DNA of 27,730 bases from CAZVBR01 sp964625755. Lineage in GTDB: Bacteria; Patescibacteriota; Minisyncoccia; Phycocordibacterales; XYD1-FULL-46-19. This document shows positions 8,226 to 16,734 of this stretch, piece by piece. Both the position numbers and the translations under genes were made by a program. The notes beneath the pieces were generated by a model. It ran no database searches, was not told the origin of the DNA, and was given only the letters and a program-made list of their open reading frames with translations. Positions within the stretch are counted from its first letter, which is position 1, and each line of letters starts with the position of its first letter. The stretch spans positions 1-27,730 of the forward strand of contig CAZVBR010000009.1 of the NCBI GenBank assembly GCA_964625755.1, given 5' to 3'.

Positions 8226-8408
8226 TCAAATATGCTAAAATAATATTTATATACGAGCATTTTAATTATCCCCAAATCTGAAATCCCCCTTACTTTATTA
8301 ACCAAAAAGATGTATAATTAAGGTGACTATCATTTTATAATCAAACCCAAAAAAACACAGTTCAAATCTTTCTATCCGAGGCCCCACCCCAAAAGACAAA
8401 CCCAAATT
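8226..8408. promoter_or_regulatory. Divergent intergenic region with promoter for the secretion cluster
   Basis: A 183-bp gap between the leftward peptidoglycan-binding operon and the rightward secretion cluster. On the plus strand two perfect TATAAT boxes occur at 8313-8318 and 8336-8341, but neither has a good -35. Either would give a leader of about 60-90 bases before the ATG at 8409. The 9-mer TTATCCCCA (8266-8274), one base off a DnaA box, also lies here. No hairpin or ribosome-binding site was found. Confidence 0.4.
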
Positions 8409-9113
8409 ATGGCGAAAAGATCTAAAACCAAATTATATCTTATTATCTCAATAACCCTCTTTTTCTCTTTTAGTTTCTTGTGGTGGTTAGGGGGTGTTTT
8501 AGAAGAAAATATGGCCGCCAAAAAAGAACTCGAAACTCGAACAACCTTAAATCGTGAGCAAGTCTTAACCGAGGCGGTCCTTCGGTCCTTAAACACTGAA
8601 AACCCGCAAAACTCGAAAGACCCTCTTCCCAACCCCAAAATATCAATTGCCGATCTTGACCTGTCATCAAACAACGACACCCGATCCTTAAAAAATTACG
8701 CCCGGGAATTAACCAAGATCCTATCCTCTCACTCTCAACCCCGAAAACATGAAGTGGATATTTTACTTCAAGCTCTAAGCACTGATGACCCTCGAGCCAT
8801 ATCAGAGTTAAGTTCAAGAAAAAAACAGTACCAAAAGATCGTTGATCAATTACTGGACACCGAAACTCCCAGCCAAGCCCAGTTGGTTCATTTACAACTG
8901 ATAAACAGTTTTCACCGACTGATCCCGATCTTAGCCGACATGGAAAAAGTAAAGACCAACCCTCAACTAGCCCTGGCTCGAGCGGAAGAATTTATAAGTA
9001 AAAATCTTTACTTTTACCAAGCCGTAAACAATATCAATGTTTTTTTCTACGAACAAGGAATAACTTTTAATGAAGAAGAAAGTCTGTCAATTTTTGCTAA
9101 TTTATCGTTATGA
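8409..9113 (+). CDS. Single-pass membrane protein, first gene of the secretion cluster
   Basis: A 234-residue protein with one N-terminal membrane anchor (about 9-31: LIISITLFFSFSFLWWLGGVL after a basic start) and a soluble, mostly helical remainder expected outside the membrane. No recognised domain or catalytic motif. The outer part resembles the helical exported proteins that often precede the large surface protein in candidate-phyla secretion clusters, but that is an impression and not a family assignment. The stop overlaps the next ATG by four bases (ATGA), so its product is made together with the 1335-residue stalk protein. A role in assembly or anchoring of that protein is plausible. 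Confidence 0.7.
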   Translation: MAKRSKTKLYLIISITLFFSFSFLWWLGGVLEENMAAKKELETRTTLNREQVLTEAVLRSLNTENPQNSKDPLPNPKISIADLDLSSNNDTRSLKNYARELTKILSSHSQPRKHEVDILLQALSTDDPRAISELSSRKKQYQKIVDQLLDTETPSQAQLVHLQLINSFHRLIPILADMEKVKTNPQLALARAEEFISKNLYFYQAVNNINVFFYEQGITFNEEESLSIFANLSL

Positions 9114-12100
9114 AGCAGTCATATAAAAAAATATTCGGTTTGAGTTTTTTGGCGATCTTTTTGGTCACACTCGGCTTTTATGTTTTGGGTTTCATGAACA
9201 AGGACGCTTTAAGCTTAGAAACTCCTTTACCGTCTCAAACCGATGACGGATTTGACGGGCCAATTTTAGAGCCACGTGATGAAGGGGGGGTGGACGCAAC
9301 CGGATTCGGGGAAACCCAACTCCAGATCGGAGAATCACCTCAACTGGCCACCTTAGAGCAAAGACTCCGAGAAGACCAACAAGCCGCTCAACAAGAAGCA
9401 GAAGAGCTACAGAGACTCCATGAAGAAGACCGGAGGTCTTGTCAAAGTAAATATGGAAGTGGGGCCCGTCCCGGCGGAGCGATCGGAGAAGGAGTCGCCG
9501 AATCAGCCGGGAATGTGATCAACAATACAGTCGAAGAAAAACTCCCGGAAAACCTGATCAATGAAGCCGGTCATCATTTACCCGAAGAATTAATTACCGC
9601 CTCGCAAGAAAAATTACCGGAAAACTTAAATCAGGAAATACAAGAACAACTGCCGAGTAGAGTGGAAGATCGATTAACCGAAACCGCAGAAGAAGGAGCG
9701 ACTTTTGAAACCACAGACTCGGAACCAGTCGAAGCTTGGGAGGTTTTTGAAGGTGGTAGAGAGCCAAGGTCAGCTAGTTGGTCGGAATTACTAGCCCAAG
9801 CAGAAGAGGAAGAAGATTTTGACGGACCGGTTTTAGTTCCCACTGATGATGAAGAAGAGACCGGAAGTGATTTTGACGGACCCGTTTTAGTTCCTACCAC
9901 CGAAGAACAAGCCACAGAAATAGAAGAAGGGGAATTTGCCGGACTTACTATAGGACCGACCCAACAAACCCAGATCGCCACCCGAGAAGAACTGGAAAAC
10001 GATCTGGTGGAATATTTTGGGAGTTTTGAGCAAGTTCGCCAAGCCAGTTCCGAGGAAATAAGTCAGGCCTTAGATACCATGCGCCGTATCGAAGAGGCAG
10101 ATGGACCGATCTTGATCCCGTTTCTCCAACCAACCGAGGAAGTAGAAGTCCGGCCCGGAGAAAACTTAAGCGAAGATGTTATCAATCAGGTGGTAATGTC
10201 TGAAATAGAGGCTTTAATTCGAGAATCCCTACCACAAGCCATGTCCCAAAGTATGCAAGACTCGTTACCACAAGCTCTCAGAAACAGTTTAACCGCCAGC
10301 TTACCAACCGCCCTGGAAAACACCTTGCAAGACGACTTGCCTCATGCTTTTGAACACCAATTACCTGATCACTTAAGAGGTCAGCTCGGGGGTTGGAGTG
10401 AAGATATGTTACTCCAGGCCATGATAGAGTCCGGAATGGTCGAGCAAGGCAATCTCCCTATGGGTGATGCTTCGATACAATCCTTGATCCACGCCGGAGG
10501 ACAGTTAGGTCTTGATATGCCGGCCGGAGCTCTGGGAGTAATTATTCAAACCGCCGGACATCTTGGTATGACCCCGGACATGCTACTACAAGAGATCCGG
10601 GGTATCGGTGGTGGAGGACCGTTTGATGGGCTTTTCGGGGATATTTTACCGGATATAGATATTGATCTGGGATTGGGTAGGCCGGATCTAGACAGAAAAC
10701 TAGAGGACATGACCGAGGAATTTATGTTCGAGATAAGCAGTATTGCCACCGAAGAACTGAATCGCTCGATAGATGAAATAAGTAGAGAGATGATGGGGCC
10801 TTTTGAAGAAGCTCTGGATGAAGTACTTGCCACTTCTGACATGTTCAGTGAATCTATCGATCAAATGTCTCGGGAATTAACCGGTGCTATGGATGAAATA
10901 GCTTTTGAGTTATCGACCGGTATAACAGAACCACTAAACCGGGCGGTTCAAGAAGTTACCTTGGGACTTGATCAATCATTAAATCAAATAACCCAAGAAG
11001 TCACTCAAGGTCTAACTCAGTCATTAAACCAAATGACTCGAGAAATAACCCAAGGTCTGACTCAACCGTTAAACCAAATGACCCAAGAGTTCACTCAAAG
11101 TTTAACTCAACCGTTAAACCAAATAGCTCAAGACTTAACACAAACCATAACCATGCCGATGGCCGAAATAACCGATGCCTTTACAGCCAGTATCACTGAA
11201 CCATTTCAAAATATCACTCGAGACATAACCCAGAGTATCACCCAACCTCTGACAAACATCGCAACTGATATTAGCCAACAAATAACCGACCCGATCACAG
11301 GGATATTTGATAACACGATCGGAAGGGTGACAGATTCCATTACGAACTCCATGACTCAAATTACCGACAGTATTATAAGCCCGATAACTGATATCCCAGA
11401 AAATATTGTTGGTAATTTTACTGACAGTGTAACCGGTATGGTCGACCAAACCATCTCCGGAGTCACAGACGGGGTGATCGGAGGTGTAACTCAAGGGGCC
11501 TTAGGGGGAGTTGGGATACCGGGCCTGGGCGGATCAGTGCCGGTAAGGGAGGTTCACGGACCACTCCTTAGCACAACTCAGAGTATCGACGAACACACTC
11601 AAGAAATAGATGTCACCACCAAGAATATAGAGCAACTATTAGTCGAGATATGTACTTATCAAAAATCAATCCAGAGAATCCAAGCCAACATAGAGCAGAA
11701 GTTATTTGTTGATGATGTTGAGCGAAGAAGAGAAGCTGCCAGCCAAGTCGAGCAATACCGACAAGACCTTTTGGGTCAAGACGGTTTGATTCAAACCGGA
11801 TACGACCCCACTGGCCAAGGTGATCAAGCTCCATTGTTCGTTCAAAACTTGGATGAACATTTGGATCATGTCGCCAGAGAACAAAAATCAATCTTCCTTG
11901 ATGACCTACAAGAAGCCGGAACCCAGTTCGGGCAAATGAGTAACCAAGTAATCGGAGATGACGCTCCTCCCGGGGTCCCTAGGTCAACTATCACTCAAGA
12001 AGAGTATATTAAATATGTCAATGGTCAACTAAGAAACAACCCCGAAGAATGGCAACGAGTTAGTATCGCTATCAGAGATTCAGGTTTAGCTAACCGACCA

Positions 12101-13117
12101 GAAAGCGCTTCCCGTCTTCATCATCAAGAATTAAATTCTCGACAAGAAAAAGCTATAGAAAAAACCAAGGAAGAATATTATGCTTACGGTGGCTTTTTAC
12201 CGGTCAGAGAATGTGTCGAGCACACCAGTGATGGCACAGCTTGCCGAAAATGGAGAAATGTCACTCCGGCTAGCCAAGTCAAAGAATCCGCCGCCAAAGC
12301 GATGGATTACCGAGTTGATTCTTACTTGAACCCGGAAGCCGGGACGGTAGCCCAAGGCAACGAACCAAGCGCCAGAGAAGTAATGGAATTTGCTCCTTCA
12401 ACCAGTGGCGGGGGAGGGCAAGCCGGAGGCGAAGTCTCCGGGATGGACCTGGGGTCCATTTTAAATCTCTTATCTCAAGGATTGAATCTGTTTTCCCGAG
12501 ACCATGATCAGCCAAGTGGAACTTCCAGTCTGAAGTTTGATTACTCTCTACCATCTATTAGAGCAGTTTTGGGTGAAGAACAAGATAACACCGGAACCAT
12601 TTCTTGGCAGGGAGACAACTTAACTGATTGCCGGGCGGATAACAATTGGCCGGGTGCAAATATTTCTTACGGACAAGAATTAACCGAAAACAGATTAAAC
12701 TTTGACCTTCCGGTGGAATTTGAAGCATGGCTTATCAGAACCAGAAACGGGGAACGTCACAGTTTAAGTGATGTTGAAGACACTCATTCAGTAGATGATA
12801 AATTACTCTCCACTGTCGCTCGTTGGGATCTAAACCCTGAAACCTTACAACAAGGAGATGAGTTATCTTTAGTCTTTACAAAAGGAAACGACACTGAAGA
12901 GGTTTCAATAACTGTAAACGATCCGAGCACCGCTTTAGTTGAGCTTCGAGATACCGCTCGAGAAAAAGCAAGGCAAAGAGAGTCTTGGTTTGGTCAATAC
13001 ACCTTCCGGACACAAAACAATAATCTGACCGTCAGTTCAAATCTAAAATACCAAATACGCTGCCAAGGAAGTGATGGTAATACCTTAACAGATGAAGTGA
13101 CAGTCACTAGATCATGA
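9110..13117 (+). CDS. Giant exported stalk protein of the secretion cluster
   Basis: A 1335-residue exported protein with an N-terminal membrane anchor or signal (about 8-28). Visible layout: four copies of an FDGP(I/V)LxP-like motif (about 48, 237, 255 and 330), a 12-residue xLPxxL repeat block at 144-191 and another at 373-420, a Gly/Asp-rich region, and fourteen 15-residue repeats at 590-799. A helical region follows (about 830-1080), with QDGLIQTGYDP near 890 and a Cys pair in RECVEHTSDGTACRKW. The C-terminus (about 1145-1335) is beta-rich and Ig-like. The 830-1080 region recalls a family of large candidate-phyla proteins encoded beside TrbL and VirB4 (recognised from memory). The hydrophobic spacing of the 15-residue repeats predicts a right-handed coiled-coil stalk. 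A surface fibre or channel-associated adhesin is the best guess. The next gene starts in its stop (ATGA). Confidence 0.8.
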   Translation: MKQSYKKIFGLSFLAIFLVTLGFYVLGFMNKDALSLETPLPSQTDDGFDGPILEPRDEGGVDATGFGETQLQIGESPQLATLEQRLREDQQAAQQEAEELQRLHEEDRRSCQSKYGSGARPGGAIGEGVAESAGNVINNTVEEKLPENLINEAGHHLPEELITASQEKLPENLNQEIQEQLPSRVEDRLTETAEEGATFETTDSEPVEAWEVFEGGREPRSASWSELLAQAEEEEDFDGPVLVPTDDEEETGSDFDGPVLVPTTEEQATEIEEGEFAGLTIGPTQQTQIATREELENDLVEYFGSFEQVRQASSEEISQALDTMRRIEEADGPILIPFLQPTEEVEVRPGENLSEDVINQVVMSEIEALIRESLPQAMSQSMQDSLPQALRNSLTASLPTALENTLQDDLPHAFEHQLPDHLRGQLGGWSEDMLLQAMIESGMVEQGNLPMGDASIQSLIHAGGQLGLDMPAGALGVIIQTAGHLGMTPDMLLQEIRGIGGGGPFDGLFGDILPDIDIDLGLGRPDLDRKLEDMTEEFMFEISSIATEELNRSIDEISREMMGPFEEALDEVLATSDMFSESIDQMSRELTGAMDEIAFELSTGITEPLNRAVQEVTLGLDQSLNQITQEVTQGLTQSLNQMTREITQGLTQPLNQMTQEFTQSLTQPLNQIAQDLTQTITMPMAEITDAFTASITEPFQNITRDITQSITQPLTNIATDISQQITDPITGIFDNTIGRVTDSITNSMTQITDSIISPITDIPENIVGNFTDSVTGMVDQTISGVTDGVIGGVTQGALGGVGIPGLGGSVPVREVHGPLLSTTQSIDEHTQEIDVTTKNIEQLLVEICTYQKSIQRIQANIEQKLFVDDVERRREAASQVEQYRQDLLGQDGLIQTGYDPTGQGDQAPLFVQNLDEHLDHVAREQKSIFLDDLQEAGTQFGQMSNQVIGDDAPPGVPRSTITQEEYIKYVNGQLRNNPEEWQRVSIAIRDSGLANRPESASRLHHQELNSRQEKAIEKTKEEYYAYGGFLPVRECVEHTSDGTACRKWRNVTPASQVKESAAKAMDYRVDSYLNPEAGTVAQGNEPSAREVMEFAPSTSGGGGQAGGEVSGMDLGSILNLLSQGLNLFSRDHDQPSGTSSLKFDYSLPSIRAVLGEEQDNTGTISWQGDNLTDCRADNNWPGANISYGQELTENRLNFDLPVEFEAWLIRTRNGERHSLSDVEDTHSVDDKLLSTVARWDLNPETLQQGDELSLVFTKGNDTEEVSITVNDPSTALVELRDTAREKARQRESWFGQYTFRTQNNNLTVSSNLKYQIRCQGSDGNTLTDEVTVTRS
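9539..9682 (+). repeat. 12-residue xLPxxL repeat, block 1 (4 copies)
   Basis: Residues 144-191 of the giant protein form four in-frame 12-residue units beginning KLPENL, HLPEEL, KLPENL and QLPSRV. Leu-Pro is invariant and the second hydrophobic lies three residues on. The conservation is in protein, not DNA. The same pattern returns about 180 residues later, suggesting duplication of a structural module. Confidence 0.75.
10226..10369 (+). repeat. 12-residue xLPxxL repeat, block 2 (4 copies)
   Basis: Residues 373-420 form four 12-residue units beginning SLPQAM, SLPQAL, SLPTAL and DLPHAF, followed by a partial unit HLRGQL. Period and Leu-Pro position match block 1, so the two blocks are probably homologous. 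A Pro every 12 residues argues for short helices stacked in register. Confidence 0.75.
10877..11506 (+). repeat. Fourteen 15-residue (45-bp) repeats coding for a coiled-coil stalk
   Basis: Residues 590-799 divide without gaps into fourteen 15-residue units, for example LTQSLNQMTREITQG, LTQPLNQMTQEFTQS and ITEPFQNITRDITQS. The last four are more diverged. Hydrophobics fall at unit positions 1, 5, 8 and 12 (spacing 4-3-4-4), and most other positions are Thr, Gln, Asn, Ser or Asp. Fifteen residues over four turns is the pentadecad pattern of right-handed coiled coils, as in YadA-type stalks. The DNA units are not identical, so the array is old or under selection. Confidence 0.85.
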
Positions 13118-15726
13118 TCAAAGATATAATTTCAAAAAAAATAAATCTCGTATTAGTAATACTGATTTTGGTGGTTTCTTTATTTTTATTGTTGCCAATT
13201 CAAGTTACAGCCGAAAGGCCTGAGGGCTGGACTGATGAAGCAGAGCTTGAACTAATAGAGGCGCAAATGATGCAACGACACCAAAGATTAAGAGAGTATC
13301 AAGAGCAATTCGATGAATTATATGATCAATTTTTTGGTCTGAGCCGTCTTAATCCTTTTGTTCGGTTTAATTGGCCAACTCATGCAGTAAATTTAGAAGA
13401 ATTAGCGGAATCTATATCTCTTGAAGAAGCTGCGATCACCGATCTAGCAGAAAGGCATCGACAGATATTATTAGATAATCCTGATGTAAGATCGGATCTT
13501 GACCGAGAATTTCTTCAACAGCAACAAGATGAGAGACAAACCGGAGAAGAAGCTAGAGAAGAATTGATGTATGAATTAAAAGAAAGACAAGAGTATTATC
13601 AAGAAAGAATAGGTGGCCATGGATCTGGTTTACCAGATCTTCGTTGTAGTTGGAGAAGACCTACAACTTGGTTTGATGGTTGTTTAATTATGGGAGTTCA
13701 TTCTATAATTGAATTATTTAATGAAATCCTTTTCTGGATAGTCAATTTAGCAGGAAATATATTTGATTGGGCTTTAGGTTGGACTGTTTTGGATTTTAAA
13801 GAATTTGCCACCATGGAATCGATCAGTGACTCTTGGACTCTGGCTCGAGATTTGGCCAATATTTTATTTGTTTTTATTTTACTGTATTTATCTATCTCTA
13901 TTATTTTACAAATCAGTGGTGTAGATATCAAAAAAATAATCACTCTTGTAATTATAATCGCTTTATTAATTAATTTTAGCGCCTTTTTTACCAGAACCCT
14001 GATCGACGTTTCCAATATGGGCGCATTAACTTTCTATAACCAAATAACCCAAACAACCGAAGTAGAAGAAGGGGGAATAGCTCACTTTATTAAAAGTAAT
14101 TCCGGACAAGATAAATTACAAGGAGTGGCATTAGATACCGGGCAGGACAGATCAGACAGACAATTATGGGTTGACTCTATTATTAAAAATATCCTCTTAG
14201 CTTTATTTTCTGTAGTGCTCTTTTTTATTCTATTAACCAGTGGAGTATTATTCCTGGTCAGGGCAATGATATTTTTAATATTGATCATTTTGTCTCCTTT
14301 GGCTTTTATGGGTTATGCCATACCGAAAATAAAAACGATGACGATCGATAAATGGTGGGATCAAATGTTGAAATGGATGATCTTTGCCCCGGTTTTCATG
14401 TTTTTGCTTTATGTTTCAATGTTGATAATCAGTCAATTGGATCAGCTCGCCATATCTGGAGCCGGGGTAATACATATATTTATCACCTTTATAATTTCCA
14501 GTGGCTTACTGATCAGCTGTATTATTATCCCAATGAAATTAGGATTAGTTGGTGCTCAAACCGTCGGCCAATGGACCGGTAAAGGGGTTGGCTTGTCTAC
14601 TTTTGGAGTTGGGGCCCGAATAGGTCAATCCACAATAGGTTGGGGGGCCAGAAAATTAAAAGACTCGGAATACCTGAAAAACAAAGGTGATACTTTTGGA
14701 GGTAAAATGGCCGGCCGAATGGCCAGGAGACTGGAAAGGTCAAGTTTTGATGTCCGGAACACCCAAGGAATGAAAAAAATTGAAGAGACGGCTAGTAAAC
14801 AGGTACCGGGATTAACTGTTGGAAAACCAATATCAACCATGCCTGAACGTGACAAAAAGAAAGCCAAGATAGAACAAGAACATATTGATTGGATGAAAGA
14901 TGAGTCTCCGAAAACCAAACAACAAGACGAAAAAGAAACAAAGGAACTGGAAAAAGAAAGAGATACAGAACGTGAAAAAATAGAAACTGACGTGAAAAAC
15001 GATTTATCCGCCAACAAAACTGTTATTGAAACATTAAACAAAGAAATTTCTAATCTTACTGACGAGATGGAAGATTTCAATGAAAAAGCTGATAAATTAG
15101 ATAATGGGATACCAGAAAAAGAAAAGCAAGTAAAAATTTTAGAAGACGAAGCTAATGAAGCAAAAAGAGAAGCAGCAAACCTCAGATCTCTCGGAGAAGA
15201 AAACGAGGCAGAAAGATTAGAAGAAGAAGAAGCTCAAAAAAGAGATCAAGCAAAAGAAATAAATAAAGAGATCGTAAAGGACAAAAGAACATCTGATAGA
15301 CACAGAAAAGAAGCTGAGAAAAATAAAGAACAAATAGACAATAAAAAGACAGTGTTAGGGGTTAGAGAAAACGAAAAGGGTCGTTTAGAAAGAATTCAAA
15401 AAGCTCTAAAAGAAAGAAAAGAAATTGACAGTAGCGACATCGACAGCGCAAAAAGTGAGCAAAGTGATTATAATAAATTTGTATCTGAATTAAATAAGAT
15501 CAAAACAGACCAAAAGACACGTGAAGCTAAAAGAAAACAAACCGTCGAAGATTATATAACCGGTTTGGAAAATGCATTTTATCAACCTCAGTATCGTCGG
15601 GAAGTAACAGCTAAATTCAGAAAAGAACAGAAGAAACCGGAACAGCAAAAAAATCTTGAACAATTATTGAAACAAATACAAACTCAACAAAATCAACAAA
15701 CTCAACAAACCCAACAAGGATCATAA
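13114..15726 (+). CDS. TrbL/VirB6-like polytopic channel protein
   Basis: An 870-residue inner-membrane component of a type IV secretion channel. A signal-like segment (about 10-32) is followed by an external, charged helical domain (about 33-170). A membrane region of about seven hydrophobic segments occupies residues 190-475, including LANILFVFILLYLSISIILQ, IITLVIIIALLINFSAFF and WMIFAPVFMFLLYVSMLII. A Gly-rich stretch at about 478-520 leads to a cytoplasmic tail of about 350 residues. The tail is extremely rich in Lys, Glu, Asp and Arg with coiled-coil periodicity, and ends in a Gln-rich run. TrbL proteins of candidate-phyla bacteria often have such additions, although this tail is long. 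It overlaps the upstream stop (ATGA) and is followed 28 bp later by the next gene. Confidence 0.85.
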   Translation: MIKDIISKKINLVLVILILVVSLFLLLPIQVTAERPEGWTDEAELELIEAQMMQRHQRLREYQEQFDELYDQFFGLSRLNPFVRFNWPTHAVNLEELAESISLEEAAITDLAERHRQILLDNPDVRSDLDREFLQQQQDERQTGEEAREELMYELKERQEYYQERIGGHGSGLPDLRCSWRRPTTWFDGCLIMGVHSIIELFNEILFWIVNLAGNIFDWALGWTVLDFKEFATMESISDSWTLARDLANILFVFILLYLSISIILQISGVDIKKIITLVIIIALLINFSAFFTRTLIDVSNMGALTFYNQITQTTEVEEGGIAHFIKSNSGQDKLQGVALDTGQDRSDRQLWVDSIIKNILLALFSVVLFFILLTSGVLFLVRAMIFLILIILSPLAFMGYAIPKIKTMTIDKWWDQMLKWMIFAPVFMFLLYVSMLIISQLDQLAISGAGVIHIFITFIISSGLLISCIIIPMKLGLVGAQTVGQWTGKGVGLSTFGVGARIGQSTIGWGARKLKDSEYLKNKGDTFGGKMAGRMARRLERSSFDVRNTQGMKKIEETASKQVPGLTVGKPISTMPERDKKKAKIEQEHIDWMKDESPKTKQQDEKETKELEKERDTEREKIETDVKNDLSANKTVIETLNKEISNLTDEMEDFNEKADKLDNGIPEKEKQVKILEDEANEAKREAANLRSLGEENEAERLEEEEAQKRDQAKEINKEIVKDKRTSDRHRKEAEKNKEQIDNKKTVLGVRENEKGRLERIQKALKERKEIDSSDIDSAKSEQSDYNKFVSELNKIKTDQKTREAKRKQTVEDYITGLENAFYQPQYRREVTAKFRKEQKKPEQQKNLEQLLKQIQTQQNQQTQQTQQGS

Positions 15727-15754
15727 ACATTAACAATTAACCATCAATTACCTT

Positions 15755-16645
15755 ATGGACCCTCTAAAAGAACTCTTAGATATTTATTTTGACGAATTAA
15801 CCCCCGGGGTTAGAAATTATATCTCAAACAGTGACTGGTTAGACCGTCTTCAAAAACTAAAAGACGAATACCAACTTAACGCCGATCAATATAATACACT
15901 TCTAACAGAAGTCACTCTGGCACTTTTCGGCTTAACAGATTATGTGGCCTTAGAGGTTAATTTAAGGCCGGATCTACCGGCTAATATTGCCAAACCCTTA
16001 GCTGAAAAGATCGAAACTGAAATATTTAACCCGATCAAAGACCAACTGGAAGACCGTCATGAAAAAAACAAAAAACTAGACCAAAGAGCCGAACAATTAG
16101 AAAAACTCCCTGAACAATTAAAACAATTGATTAATTCCGAGCAAACCCTAAACAGTATCAAATTGATCGGCGGACGTCACAAACTCCACATGGATCAAAT
16201 CGGACAATTAGCTGATGAAACCTTTAAAGTGGTAACCGGGGAAACCAAACCTTACAGCTATGTTAACAATCTGGAAGAAAAATTAGAGATCGATCACGAA
16301 CTAGCCAACCAGATAACCAAAGAAATAAACAAGGAAATTTTTGAACCGATTCGCCAACAATTAAAAGAAGTCCACAATGTCGGCCAGACAACTAAAAACC
16401 AAGAAAAACCGGAACAAAAAGAACCGGAAAAAGAAAAAGTCGAAAACAACCAGATACCTTACGCCTCCAGAAAACAAACTCAAAAAAGTGATACCCCGGA
16501 AAAAGAACCACCACGTGATCTGTTTAAAGAAAAATTATCCGGGATCCACCAAAATGAATCCCAAACCCAAGCCGACCAACCTAAACCTCCCCAAAAAAAG
16601 GAACACTATAAAAAAGACGATCCGTACCGAGAGCCGATCGAATAA
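15755..16645 (+). CDS. Cytoplasmic protein with an internal domain duplication
   Basis: A 296-residue protein without signal or membrane segment. Two copies of a helical domain of about 80 residues occur at 24-104 and 127-207. They align through KxxYxLxxDQxxxL-like starts, a TxxxxxLxG(L/E)T core, and nearly matching ends (IETEIFNPIKDQLEDRH against INKEIFEPIRQQLKEVH). The last 90 residues are charged, Lys/Glu/Pro/Gln-rich and probably disordered. I do not recognise a named family with confidence. It sits between the TrbL-like and PrgI genes, so it is probably a cytoplasmic accessory of the secretion machine. The start at 15755 has no Shine-Dalgarno sequence. Confidence 0.75.
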   Translation: MDPLKELLDIYFDELTPGVRNYISNSDWLDRLQKLKDEYQLNADQYNTLLTEVTLALFGLTDYVALEVNLRPDLPANIAKPLAEKIETEIFNPIKDQLEDRHEKNKKLDQRAEQLEKLPEQLKQLINSEQTLNSIKLIGGRHKLHMDQIGQLADETFKVVTGETKPYSYVNNLEEKLEIDHELANQITKEINKEIFEPIRQQLKEVHNVGQTTKNQEKPEQKEPEKEKVENNQIPYASRKQTQKSDTPEKEPPRDLFKEKLSGIHQNESQTQADQPKPPQKKEHYKKDDPYREPIE

Positions 16646-16695
16646 TTACCACCGCCCAGTGGTTAATAAAATAGAGTTTATATAAAAGTCTTTTT

Positions 16696-16723
16696 TTGGT
16701 AAGATGGGGGGAGTGTTTATAAA
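16696..16723 (+). promoter_or_regulatory. Internal promoter ahead of PrgI
   Basis: TTGGTA (16696-16701, four of six -35 bases) and TATAAA (16718-16723, five of six -10 bases) are 16 bp apart. The ATG at 16735 is 11 bases beyond the -10, implying a leader of about four bases. A weak 5-bp hairpin (16648-16652 with 16659-16663) lies just upstream. The 89-bp gap is the largest inside the cluster, so the PrgI-TraC-VirB4 half may be separately transcribed. Confidence 0.45.
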
Positions 16724-16734
16724 GATTTTTATTT

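Noticed and set aside
9631..9981. Minus-strand frame of 116 codons within the giant protein gene.
   Set aside because: It is a Ser/Val-rich mirror of the acidic repeats. The plus-strand frame is continuous with clear protein repeats.
10877..11506. CRISPR-like or satellite DNA repeat array.
   Set aside because: The 45-bp period is exactly in frame, the DNA units are diverged, there are no spacers, and the amino-acid pattern is better conserved than the bases. It is a protein repeat.
14625..15080. Long minus-strand frame opposite the coiled-coil tail of the TrbL-like gene.
   Set aside because: Its Ser/Phe-rich, low-complexity translation is the expected shadow of Lys/Glu-rich codons on the other strand, with no start context or family features.
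16648..16663. Terminator between the duplicated-domain gene and PrgI.
   Set aside because: The stem is only five base pairs and is not followed by a T-run, so it is too weak to call.
16377..16685. Lys/Asn-rich plus-strand frame overlapping the end of the duplicated-domain gene.
   Set aside because: It is a frame-shifted reading of the charged tail, with biased composition only and no start signal.
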